Assembly (NCBI GenBank): GCA_964023275.1
Contig: OZ029913.1
Location: forward strand, 53,274,144 to 53,338,143
From: Norana najaformis
Lineage: Eukaryota > Annelida > Clitellata > Crassiclitellata > Hormogastridae
Length of the DNA stretch: 64,000 nt
Direction of reading: 5' to 3'
Shown here: positions 19,565 through 29,965 of the stretch, in pieces
How the letters are laid out: each line of letters starts with the position of its first letter
How positions within the stretch are numbered: the stretch's first letter is position 1
Position numbers and translations under genes: made by a program
Notes under the pieces: model-generated
What the model was told of the DNA's origin: nothing
The model's input: only the letters and a program-made list of their open reading frames with translations
The model's database searches: none

Positions 19565-20500
19565 AATCGTAATCGTAATCTCGAGATTTCTACAGCGCTC
19601 AACGAAAGCTAAGTTGCGGGAACCAGCTTATTCACAGGCGCTCAGTCAAAACAAAATCGATAGGCAAAAGGGTCAAGATCCAGGAGTCAGGCACTCAGAC
19701 AGTCGGACGGCTACGGTGGATGATGTTTGAAATTGAAGCGAGAAGAGAGATAAGAGGAAGAGGAAGAATCAGGATAAGATTTCTGGAAAAGAAGTGTTTT
19801 CAGTCTTGAGTGAAAGACCTGCGCAGAAACTGAAAGAGGTGAAATGTTGGTGAGTTCGTATGATTGACCAGACAACTGTCGCAATTCTGGCGGGAGTTTA
19901 TTCCAAAGGGGTGGGGCAGCTATGGCTATGGAGCGATTTCCAAATTTTAAGGATGAGGTGACGGGAGGGCGAAGAAGTGTTAGGACAGATGAGGAGCGGG
20001 TTGAACGGAGTGGTTGGATAGTAAATAATTGACGAAGATAGGAGGGTTGGGAGGATTGAAGTGTGTTGTAGGTGAGGGATAAGACTTTGTACTCTATTCG
20101 TTCTGGTATTTTAAGCCAGTGCAGTGATTTGAGAACAGGGGTGATGTGATGGTGTTTGGGGGTTTTGGTGACAGCACGTGCGAGAGCATTCTGGATAGCT
20201 TGTAGGCGATTTATCTGGGTTGTGTCAATATTGAGGAAAAGTGAATTGCAGTAGTCAAGTTTTGCATGGACTATGGATGTGCCAATGATAGATGCGGTTT
20301 TGAAGTCAAGCATAGGACGGATTCTGCGAAGGTCGCGGATATGCATAAAGCAAGAGCGGGAAAGATGGGTGATATGATCAGAAAAAGTAAGGTTCTGGTC
20401 GAAAATAACACCTAAATTACGGACAGAAGAGTTAGTATTAAAGGTGTGGGTGGAGGCAGAGTCCAGGCTGAGGGAGATTATACAAAGCGAAGTAGAGGGA
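19565..20500 (-). mobile_element. CR1/L2-like LINE, C-terminal half of ORF2, family A
   Basis: On the - strand an uninterrupted frame (19711-20346, 211 aa, readable further upstream with VRNLGVIFDQNLTFSDHI) gives the reverse-transcriptase C-terminal part: LDYCNSLFLNI, RLQAIQNALAR, HHITPVLKSLHWLKIPERI and [18 protein letters not shown]. This is the best preserved family-A copy here, so it may be recent. The 3' UTR ends at 19565 with GAGATTACGATTACGATT. The 5' part is missing beyond about 20500. Confidence 0.9.
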
Positions 20501-21125
20501 AGTCAAGCGTACTCACGACCAGAATCAAAAACACCCAACAGTCAGCACAGTCCGGAGAGCAATATTCAGTCACAGCCTACTAGATTCGGTTAAGATCAAC
20601 GCCACATTAACGCTCCGCGGATGACAATCACCGAACTTAACATAACAACATGTTAGCTTATGTTTACACCTGCAGACGGCATCGACGCCTATGATTAATA
20701 ACGTGGTCTAATAATTACTTGTACTTCAGCAAAACAAAATGACACATAACACTGAGAAAAGACACAAAATGGCCAACCTTTTTGTTGCTAATATTTGCAA
20801 AAATTCACAGAAACAGGCAAAGTAACTAATTTTTCGTCTATGATTGAAAATCAACACTGTCACGTGACTCTTCACAGGTACACATACAGGTACAACAGTC
20901 AGTAAGGCAGTATGTCTGTCCAGAGCCTAATATAATGAAGGCTTCGTGTCTGCAAACAAGACCACAAAAATGTAAATATATAATTAAATCACAGAATATA
21001 TCAGCGCCATAAAAACGGCTGCATTCACTGGCGCCTAAGTTTGTTTCTCTTATGATCATTATGACTTTGTAATGGCATATTTTGTGGAGGTAGTTTCAAG
21101 CGAATTCTAGATTCTGCACGGATAC
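20501..21125. other. Non-coding stretch between LINE and SINE cluster
   Basis: I see no coding exon, repeat family or RNA gene here. Short open frames lack any recognisable motif. Confidence 0.4.
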
Positions 21126-21134
21126 GCATGACTT

Positions 21135-22035
21135 ACAAATTTATATGTACACGTTTGTCTTTAGCAGCCGTATGACCTCAACCCTGCCCATTTTCACTAA
21201 ATTATCGGCGAGATCCTTCACTACTGCTGCCCGTCTGAATGGATGCCACGCCATGTTCATGACCGGACCATGCTATCTCGAGATTCAAATCTCTGGAAAA
21301 TGTAAAATTAAATGTACGGGTTTTGTATAGCGACCGTATGGTCTCGACCCTGCTAATTCTGTAATGAATAGGCCTAATTAATCGTAATCTCGAGATTTCT
21401 ACAGCGCCCAACAGAAGCTAAGTCGCGGGAATCAGCTTATTTACAGGCTGTGATATCCCATTCCCGTATGAATGGGCGCCGCGCCATTTAAGGTCCCCAT
21501 GCACGGACTGTACTAGCCCGAGATTTAAATCTCTTAAATAGGCCTAAACTACGATCGGGACGCGAATCGTGATTCCTCACGCATAGAGGTTCCTTGGCAA
21601 ATGCATTTACCGATGTAGCTAACTAGGCTAGTTGCACACGGTTTTTATATAGCGACGGTATGACCTCGACTCTGCTCATTTTTAATCAATTCCTCGAAGA
21701 AGCTCCTTCACCACCGACACCCGTTTGAATGGGTGCCAACTTTATGTATGAGTCCCAAGTTCGAGATTCGGCGCTTGTCATTAGTAAGTTGTCAGCGAAG
21801 AACAACAAAGTCATTGTAAGTCTCTAGCTTTAAAAATGTAAGAATTATTGCTCATAAATCTTTGACAAGTAATTGCTATGCAGCCAGAGGAGCTCGTAAA
21901 TGTAAATGCAGGGTAAAATTTTGTACACGTTTTTCTGTAGCAACAGTATGCCCTCAACCCTGATAATTTTCAATGCCCGCTGCCCGTTTGTAATTCTACG
22001 CTCCCTTACATCGACGCGCCTTCTAGTGTATTGGA
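21135..22035 (-). mobile_element. Cluster of tRNA-derived SINE-1 copies, one interrupted by a LINE end
   Basis: Three to four copies or pieces of one SINE lie in - orientation: about 21145-21300, 21308-21600, 21640-21775 and 21915-22030. Shared blocks on the plus strand are TATAGCGACCGTATGGCCTC, TCCTTCACCACCG, CCCGTTTGAATGGGCGCC and GAGATTTAAATCTCTTAAAT. Near 21550-21570 the - strand has GATTCGCGTCCC, a tRNA B-box-like sequence. A family-A LINE 3' end (about 21382-21447) is inserted inside the second copy. Confidence 0.75.
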
Positions 22036-22374
22036 AATTCTTCATGAAGCATTCTTCTGACTGATACAAAAAAGCGTTTCAGCAAATCTTAAAACGTACG
22101 TTATTAGATCATTCTGTTTGATAAGCTATTTGTGGGGTGTTAGACTCTATACAATTATTCAACTACACAAATGACGTTAATTTGAAAAAGCAAATCGGAA
22201 TGTGTAGTCTGGGGTATAATTTTGGCGAAGGTGGTGTGTTTACAGCTGATTGTAAAATAATTTTAAAAAAATGTAATACGACGAATGCTAGAGGTAAGAC
22301 AAAGAGGTTTGAGGTTAGGCGTCATATCACGTACATAGAAATAGACTAATGACAGTTTTAATGTTCTTAATACT

Positions 22375-22740
22375 ATTCGTAATCGTAAACTTGAGATTTC
22401 TACAGCGCTCTAAGAAAACACTAAGTCGTGGGAACCACCTTATTCGCTGACAATCAATCGAAAGAAAATATATAGACAGTCAGTCAGAAGGCTATGGTGG
22501 ATGGTGTTTAGAATTGGAGGAGTGAGAGAGATAAGGGGAAGAGGAGGAAAAGGGATAGAATTTGTGGGAGCACAGTGTTTTCAGGTTTGAGTGAAAAACC
22601 TGCACAGATATTGCAGAGGTGAAGTGTTGGTGAGCTGTTGCATTGGTATGGATGGTTCTTGTATGTATTTGTCTGGACCTTTGTATAGCACCTTTCAGTT
22701 GCATGTGACAGGCACTGCTTACTCGGTTCACTAAGTGATT
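22375..22740 (-). mobile_element. LINE 3' end, family A
   Basis: Starts on the plus strand with CGTAATCGTAAACTTGAGAT (3' end of the element) and continues into the ORF2 tail on the - strand (QVFHSNLKTL, then Ser-rich end). The 5' part is missing. Confidence 0.75.
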
Positions 22741-23179
22741 CAGAGTTCAAGGAGGAAACATGTGAAGTTCTCCTGTTCTACACAAAGCCAAAAAGTAAGA
22801 TATTAGTCCGGGAATATTTAAAAGCAAATTCCAAGAACTAATATCTTGGTGTATATATATGTATATGGTTATTTATATAGCACCTTTTAAGAATGTCACA
22901 AATGCACTAAAAACATGACAAACAGATCTAAAATGAAAGGTACAATTTAATATGAGTTGAAAATGTTTCTTGAACTGTCTCTCTCTCTCTATTTTCAGTG
23001 AAAAATTGTTTCAGAAGACCAGTTCATTGCACCATAAAGCATGTTGTGCCCACATGGGAGCACTGGACTAACTGGTCTCTATGGGCCATTGAACACAGTA
23101 ATGGTCAACCTAGCTGGCTAGAGGCAGGAATGCTGAGCTCCAATCTGCGGTGGAATGCCAGAGTTTTGTGATGGTATTT

Positions 23180-23870
23180 AGCTCAACATAACTATTGTTT
23201 CAGAGTTCGATATGTTCTGCATACCTTGACATCTGTTAACGATGACATCCACCTGCCAGTTATACAGCTTTGATCTATTTGGTTTCAAGTGTCTCCATCA
23301 GGTAACTTTGGGTGAAGCTTATGTATTCTTCGATGTCAGAAAAGCTCCCACCAATCTATTAATGCTATAGTTTGCTCCCAACCAGCCCTATCCATTCCAG
23401 TCTGTGCATTGAAGTCTGCCATTAAGATCATCACATCTGAGAGTCTCATCCAGAATGCCCTGCAGCTGCTCGTAGCATGCTTCCTTTTCTTCATCCCCAG
23501 CTGTGTTTGTCAAATCATTCACCTGGAGAATGATTGACTTGAAGAACTTTGTAGCCTTGTCATCATGGTTCTGTCATTTATTATTTCCAATGTATTGATG
23601 CTTCTGAGACCCCCCACTCAGTGGAATCCCCACACATTCTTCTCATGTTTCTGTCTTCCAGTGTAAAGTACCATTGTGTCATCAGGCTCAAATCTTCTGT
23701 TTTTGTCCATCTCATCTCCCTCACCTCAAGGATCTGCATTCTGTACTTCTTCATCTCTCTTATCACATGCCGCAGCCTTTCAATGAGGTTCAAAGTTCTC
23801 ACATTCCATGTACCAACACCATTTAAAACTTTGGCTGAAAGGACTGAAATCTTCAAACCCTGATTTCCCA
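23180..23870 (-). mobile_element. LINE endonuclease-domain fragment
   Basis: On the - strand GVGTWNVRTLNLIERLRHVI ... REMKKYRMQILEVREMRWT is the start of an APE-type endonuclease as in CR1/RTE-like LINEs ('TWNVRTL ... LGISEMRW'). The following part contains stops but still reads as endonuclease (mutational decay). Confidence 0.75.
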
Positions 23871-24269
23871 GAGGCCAGCTTTCATCAAGGCTTTCATATT
23901 GGAGTTTGATGGCTAACCATCCGTCAGAAGATTGAGCAGCCTCCCCACTATTTTACCTCCTTCCAATGTACAATTTGAAAAATGATTATGCTGCCTTGTT
24001 TCTATTGCTAAGGTTTTTACCTGGTGGTTGCAAGCCCATTTCAGAACCATCCTCATTTATTCTTATTTGGGGCAGGCTCAGACTTCCTGTTGAGGGAAAC
24101 CCAGTTACCGGTAATTGATTGTTAATTGCAAATGGAAGTACATTTAAACTAATGGACGTAATTTAAAAACTTATCATTAATTATTTTGTTCTTGAAGATT
24201 TTTGTGAAATGGAAGATTTGGTGACTGTTGTCAAACAAGACAATGAACTGAAAGGTCTGTGAGAAATAT

Positions 24270-24370
24270 AACAATACCTGTTTATGTACCAGGTGCATAC
24301 GTATGTATCCTGAAGTTTGTGTGTGTATGTATGTACATATGTATGTGTGTATGTACAATGATGTTTATAT
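24270..24370. repeat. (GTAT/GTAC)n low-complexity tract
   Basis: An imperfect GTATGTATGTACATATGTAT array. The open frame over it on the - strand (Tyr-Ile-His rich) is an artefact. Confidence 0.8.
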
Positions 24371-25058
24371 ATGTATGCAAAAGAATGACGTCTTCAAAAT
24401 TTAGAGCTTTGGGAGGAAAGAGCTAGCTATTTAGGAATTACTAGGGGTTTGATGGGAACTTGTATCAAATTAACTGTTGAGCAGCATGCAAGTATATAGA
24501 GCAGTTCAAAACTTTTATGGAGAACTGTGATGATTGTAAAATAATAAGGAAAGAAGAGGAAAAATTGTACTTCTGACAAGATATGTAACAACAAAGATAA
24601 GATACTGTAGTTAACAAGATTGGGGAAGACTAGGTGAGTGACAGGAATTTATATTCAATTTAAAAATAATAATAATAAAAAATAATAATAATAAGACGAT
24701 ATAAGAGCACCATAGTACGGCCGAGGTCGAAAAAGGGCGCCGTACATGTATAGTTATTTGCTGACTGCAGCCACATGTACGAGTGTTAGGATATACACAA
24801 CTGTAAAAACAATTAATTAAAAAATCAAAATATGCATACATACTTTATTTAGAACCAGTATATTTTATCTGAACAACAGAAGTTTAAGCAGGGTTTGATT
24901 CCAAGCATAGGTAAAAATTTATTTTAAAAAATTCAGTTCTAGTGCCATGCTTTTTAGGTTGATTAAAAGTAATATAAATTGAGTATTATATTTGTGATTA
25001 GGGTTCCTTACCATTTTATATTAGGTAAAATGTTTTATGTTGTGTTCAATTTACAATT
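24371..25058. other. Upstream region of the zinc-finger gene
   Basis: AT-rich sequence with an AATAATAAT tract at 24665-24692. Upstream exons or the promoter of the zinc-finger gene may lie here or farther left, but no convincing donor/coding pair was found. Confidence 0.4.
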
Positions 25059-26246
25059 ATGGTTAGTTACCGTTTTATGTTAAACTTAAAAGTTTGTAAG
25101 AAATTTAACAGTAGAATGTTTTATTATGTAGCTGAAGAAAAACCTCAGAGTAAGTCATGTACCGTCTGTGGCAAAGTGGTTACAACTGAGACTCAGCTGA
25201 AGCGACACATGTACAATCATGCCGCCAAGAAGCAGTACACATGTGGTATGTGTGGTAAACAGGTGAAGCTCTTCTGCCACCTGCGTTCTCACATGTGTGT
25301 GCATACTGGAGAGAAACCTTATAGGTGTGACGTGTGCGAGCGTCGCTTCACACAGTCCAGTTCTCTGAAAATGCACATGCGAATACACTCGGGTGAAAAG
25401 CCGTTCATGTGCGACTTTTGTTCAAAGCAGTTCAAGCGTGCCTCAGAGCTCAAGGCACATCAAAAGGTGCATACTTTAAATGACTCTAAATCTGTGAAAT
25501 ATCCGGTCAAAGTTCAATCAGTGAATGACGCTGGATCAGACAACGCCAGTTTAACTTTAAAGTCTTCAAGAGAGAAAGAGTTAAAGCGCTCTGATCTGTC
25601 GGACGCGGCAAATACTGATCGCGTTGTTTCTGCAGAGTCTCTTACTTGCTTTTCAGATGCTCAGAGTTGCGTACAGAAGCATTCCAAGCTGAAGCCGTTC
25701 AAATGTTCGTTCTGTAGTAAACATTTCCGTTTGGCGTCTTACCGTCAGGTGCACGAACGGACACACACTGGCAACCGACCGTACGTGTGTCGAGAATGTG
25801 GAATGCGCTTCACCATCAGCAGCTCGCTTCTCGTGCATAAGCGCACACACACTGGGGAGCGGCCATTCATGTGTGGAGTGTGTGGAAAGCGTTTTACACG
25901 ATCGAACACGCTCAAGGCTCACATGCGCATCCACACGAATGAGATGCCGTACAAGTGCAGCATCTGTGCACAGGAATTTCGCCGCCTTGATGCCTGCACG
26001 ACGCACATGTGGTCGCATACCGGAGTGAAGCCATACAAGTGCACAGAATGTGAGGCGCAGTTCAGTGATCTGCGCAGTCTGCGGCGACACGCTAAGCTGC
26101 ACTCGGAGAATGCTAAGCTTCACAAGTGTGACCGGTGTGGACAGATCTTTGCACGAGCATATCGGCTGAAAAAGCATGCAATGATGCATGAACATGTTTT
26201 GTTTCCATCTATGAAGGACTTTTTGTTCTCCAACGGATTTGCATAG
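25059..26246 (+). CDS. C2H2 zinc-finger protein, ten fingers
   Basis: An open frame of 395 codons holds ten classical C-x2-C-x12-H-x3-H fingers: four (about residues 34-142, CTVC, CGMC, CDVC, CDFC) and then six (about 208-383, CSFC, CRECG, CGVC, CSIC, CTEC, CDRC) separated by a Ser/Lys-rich linker of about 65 residues. Linkers between fingers are TGEKP-like (HTGEKPY, HSGEKPF, HTGERPF), which is the DNA-binding type, so this is probably a nuclear transcription factor. No KRAB, BTB or ZAD domain is visible. The frame opens at ATG 25059, but an acceptor-like attatgtag precedes 25132, so this may be the terminal exon of a longer gene and its first 24 codons intronic. The stop TAG at 26244-26246 is clear. 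I cannot assign a named orthologue. Confidence 0.9.
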   Translation: MVSYRFMLNLKVCKKFNSRMFYYVAEEKPQSKSCTVCGKVVTTETQLKRHMYNHAAKKQYTCGMCGKQVKLFCHLRSHMCVHTGEKPYRCDVCERRFTQSSSLKMHMRIHSGEKPFMCDFCSKQFKRASELKAHQKVHTLNDSKSVKYPVKVQSVNDAGSDNASLTLKSSREKELKRSDLSDAANTDRVVSAESLTCFSDAQSCVQKHSKLKPFKCSFCSKHFRLASYRQVHERTHTGNRPYVCRECGMRFTISSSLLVHKRTHTGERPFMCGVCGKRFTRSNTLKAHMRIHTNEMPYKCSICAQEFRRLDACTTHMWSHTGVKPYKCTECEAQFSDLRSLRRHAKLHSENAKLHKCDRCGQIFARAYRLKKHAMMHEHVLFPSMKDFLFSNGFA

Positions 26247-26654
26247 TTTTGCGGCTGTCTCAAACCATTGGTTGGGCAAGACGAAACCTGCTTTGACTTA
26301 CGTTGTTAGATCTCATTTGGTTTCATGTTAGTTGTTTTTCAGTGTTGACTGGTGCCTAAAGAATCAGTTTTCTTTGTTTTATATTTCCATTTGGTCAGAT
26401 CTGGTGGATTTTGTCTTGCAGGAGCATATTACTAAAGTTTTTTTAAATTTTGTTTGTTTACATAATTCAAGTTCACTGCTCAGTCGAAACTAGTTCAGCA
26501 GTTAGCAAATTAGAAAATTTAAAGTGAATCAGTGTATTTTTTGCTCCAAGTGTGTAATTTTTGCTGCAAGTGTCTGTCGATCATTATTTGTAGTCACTTG
26601 CACACAAACAAAACAAACATATACACGCTGACAGCATCCGCCCGCTCTCTTCCT

Positions 26655-27010
26655 CGGTTATTTGCAATCTAACCACTCCGTTAAACCAGCTTCTCTTCCG
26701 CCCTAACACCAAACTTCCGTCACCTTATCCTTAAAATTTTGGAAATCGCTCCATAGCCATAGACACTCCACCTCTCTGGAATAAACTCCCCTCCAGAATT
26801 ACAACAATTATCTTACCTCCTATGAACTCACCAACACTTCGCCCCTGCAACCTCTGCTCAGGTCTCACTCAAAACTGAAAACACTCCACTTCCAAAAATC
26901 CTAGCATGATTTCTCCTCTTCCCCTTATTTATCTTGTGGCTGCAATTCTAAACACCATACACTATGCCTTCACTATGACTGTCTGCCTGCCTGACCCTTG
27001 GATCTTGCCC
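26655..27010 (+). mobile_element. LINE C-terminus and 3' end, family A
   Basis: The segment CACCTTATCCTTAAAATTTT ... GGAAATCGCTCCATAGCC encodes the same tail (IAI...PLWN.LP) as the copy at 19565-20500, with frameshifts. It ends GACTGTCTGCCTGCCTGACC. Confidence 0.75.
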
Positions 27011-27019
27011 CACGACCAC

Positions 27020-27245
27020 AAGACCCAACCAGGCAATTGGTGTTCGAGGTGGTGAGCGATTATGTTTCGATCAACTGTATCAAAGACAGCAGGTGGGTCT
27101 AAGAGCACGAGACTCGTTACTGTGCCTTTGTCCACTGAGCTGATTATGTGCCTATGAGTTATGAGGTGATTATGGGAATTGTGAACGGTGACTAGAGCCA
27201 TTTCAGAGAATGGTGTTTGCGGTAGGCAGATGAACAAGAAGGTAT
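27020..27245 (-). mobile_element. LINE reverse-transcriptase fragment
   Basis: The - strand reads SSVDKGTVTSLVLLDPPAVF then DTVDRNIIAHHL, a CR1-like RT motif ('LLDLSAAFDTVDH'). It lies in opposite orientation to the adjoining family-A 3' end. Confidence 0.75.
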
Positions 27246-27514
27246 AGGTTATGGGACTAAAGATGACGGCCTTGGAGATTCACAAATACTTTTCCAGAAT
27301 TTGCTAATGAAACAGAGTAGAGATGACTCAAACTGGCATGATAAATCTTCAGGCCAGGCAAGAGATGGCGTTTTTAAGAAGAGGGTACTATGGCATGTGC
27401 GAACCGGACAGGGATGCAGCCTTAATTCAGGGAGGAAGAGACTGGTTAACGATGGATGAGATTTATTGCACTTCATACCAATGGCTAATTAAGGGAATGC
27501 TCTTCTAAAGTTTG

Positions 27515-27700
27515 AGTTTAATCCTAATCCCGATATTTCTACAGCACCCAACGAAAGCCACATTCACAGGCGCTCAGTCAAAACAAAATCGATAGGCAAA
27601 AGGGTTCGGTTCCAGGTCAAGATCCAAGTCAGGCAGAGAGAGCGTGGGAGCTATGGTGGGTGATGTTTGGGATTGGAACTCTTAATGCCTGTGGTAAACC
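27515..27700 (-). mobile_element. LINE 3' end, family A
   Basis: The plus strand has CCGATATTTCTACAGCACCC, AAACAAAATCGATAGGCAAA and AGGTCAAGATCCAAGTCAGG, the family-A 3' untranslated end. Confidence 0.75.
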
Positions 27701-28126
27701 CTGGTGAAACTTAGAGGTAATATTGCTATCTAAGATTTAGCTAGAGTGTTTCGAATTTTGTTTTATAAGAGGTTTTATATAAATTGACAAATACAATACA
27801 ATCCAGGCCTTTCTTAATTGTCAGACGACAGAAAGTAAATGCCTCAAATGACATGGCGCAGCCATTTTTGAGGAGCTTTAATTATTCGAACAGGAAGCAT
27901 GATTGTATTAGAATGATTGTACTCGTCAATTCAATAGTCTAATAAGACTGTCTAAAAACCGATACATTCTTTGATTACATGACGATCGGTGTTGTTGCTA
28001 AACAGACGATTTCTACTACACTGTGTCGACTGTAGGCCATTGCCTATTGTCTCCTAGTCGCAGACATTGTGTCGACTGTAGGCTATTGCCTATTGTTGTC
28101 TTCTTGCTGCAGACAGCGAGCGGCGC
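27701..28126. other. Spacer downstream of SFRP
   Basis: Likely 3' untranslated region of the SFRP gene (- strand). It contains a duplicated block GTGTCGACTGTAGGC at about 28022 and 28069 (48 nt apart). No polyadenylation signal is clear. Confidence 0.45.
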
Positions 28127-28773
28127 CTACTGGCCTTTCTTATGGCCAGGCTTCTTCGGTGGCCGTGGGGACGCGGTTGTGTGTTGCCTGGCCTCCCTGG
28201 CCTTTCCTCTGGCCTGCGGACGCTGGCCTGCGCTTCCATACGGGTTCTCCTGAACATCGGAGATCTTTTCACCTCCTCTTGATGTAGTCTTGTCGATGGG
28301 TGGTTCAACAATATCTCTGCTGGTGATCGATAGAGCCTGAGTTGTCTTCTTATCCTTCTTCTTCTTCTTCTTCTTCTTGCCTTCTCCTGCTCCAACACCC
28401 GGTTTCCTCGCAGAGGAGCCCGACTGAGTCCGTTTGGGAACCGCGGCTTCGCAGGCGCCGGCCTTCTCGCGGATGTCGTGCAGTGCACGTCGCAGCCCCT
28501 GCTGTTGGTCGACGGCCTGGATGAGGGAGACCACGAGGCGGTCGTGGGTTCGATTCCCGGCGACGATCAACTGACCCTCGTTCCTTCGTCCGTTGACGGT
28601 GTCCAGCGGGGGACAGTCGCAACTGGCTCCACCGTCGAGGAAGAGGACTCCTTCGCGAAGTTCCTTCGTCTTCACCTGCTGCGCGTCAGAGCGAAAGACC
28701 TTCTTCTTCTTAAGAGGCACGATCTTGAGGTCGCCTTCGACGACTATACTCTCTCCCACCTTGATGCGCATGA
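28127..28773 (-). CDS. SFRP: SFRP exon 3: NTR domain and basic C-terminus
   Basis: The acceptor is gcttttag. It encodes MRIKVGESIVVEGDLKIVPL, KTKELREGVLFLDGGASCDC and a final NTR cysteine in REKAGACE. Then comes a Lys/Arg/Pro-rich tail with an eight-Lys run written by a CTT microsatellite (plus strand about 28356-28379). The stop is TAG at 28129-28127. Confidence 0.92.
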
Positions 28774-29930
28774 CTAAAAGCAACGACGACACAAGACATT
28801 ATCATTATCAGCACCATCATTGTCGCCGTCATCATTGTGATTGTGATCGAAAATTTGTATAGCGCCGCTTCTAAAGAAACTAATCAGAGGCGCTTTCTGT
28901 GCTGGCCTTAACAATATTAAGTGTCATTAAGAACAGAACATTCATCCGTTAATAAACGTTGCTCAGATAACTACAAGAATCAACAGTGGCAAGCTCGTGC
29001 ACACACGCAGAGCCCTGCTAGCAGATTCCCAGCTAGAGTCGAAAGATGGCAGCATGTTCAGAGTTCCTGAAGCACGTAGCATCAAGGATAGGAACGACGA
29101 TATATGCGATGTGATCCGTCGCCGATGGCTCATTGCAGTCTCACCATCCATCAGCCCGCGTAGATATTCTTCGAACCGGCAGAAATGTGCAGGACAGGCA
29201 TTCGTCGACTGCCGGGGGGTGGGTAATTGAGCCGTTCCGTGATCGACAAACGGTGCTGTTCCAAAAACTGTCTTCGCCCTTCCTCCACCGAATCCAAGAT
29301 TTCCCGGGGAAGACGACGCACGTAGGTCTGTAGTTCTGAGGCCTGACTGGGCAGCTGGACTCCTATCTTTCTCTGTAGATGGACGAATCCAGGTCACGAT
29401 AACATGCAACAGAAATAGTAATCGTAATCGTAATCTCGAGATTTCTACAGCGCTCAACAAAAGCTAAGTCGCGGGAACCAGCTTATTCACAGCCGCTCAG
29501 TCAAAACAAAATTGATGGGCAAAAGGGTTCGGTTCCAGGTCAAGAAATCGTCCGGAACGCAGTAAATCCGTGTTGACAGGAAAAAATAACTCGGACGCTG
29601 TCGTTCCTTCCCTTCAAAGTCAATTTTCTACTTAATAGACTCTGATATTCGGTCTACTATTTGCTTGCCTGTTTGCCTTCGTGAGTTTCTCTGCTTCTGT
29701 CATTACAGGTTTCTTGTGCTTGAATCGCCTCCGAATCTGCGTCTCAAATATTTCTCTCTCTTCTCCTATTCCTCTTTCTCTGTCTTCCTTCTTTTCCTTC
29801 TCTCATATCGCTCTCACCTAACTCAGACATGTTGTCTTCTCTCTCTTTCTCTCTCTCCTCGCTCGCTCTCTCTTTCTCTCTCTCCTCGCTCTCTCTCTCT
29901 TTCTGTCTCTCTTCTCTCTCTGCCTATCTA

Positions 29931-29965
<35 letters not shown>

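Noticed and set aside
25155-26279. 208-codon and shorter frames on the strand opposite the zinc-finger gene
   Set aside because: Shadow frames of the C2H2 repeats; no independent motif.
28963-29460. 165-codon - strand frame inside SFRP intron 2
   Set aside because: It runs into a family-A LINE end and shows no domain; probably chance openness in a GC-richer stretch.
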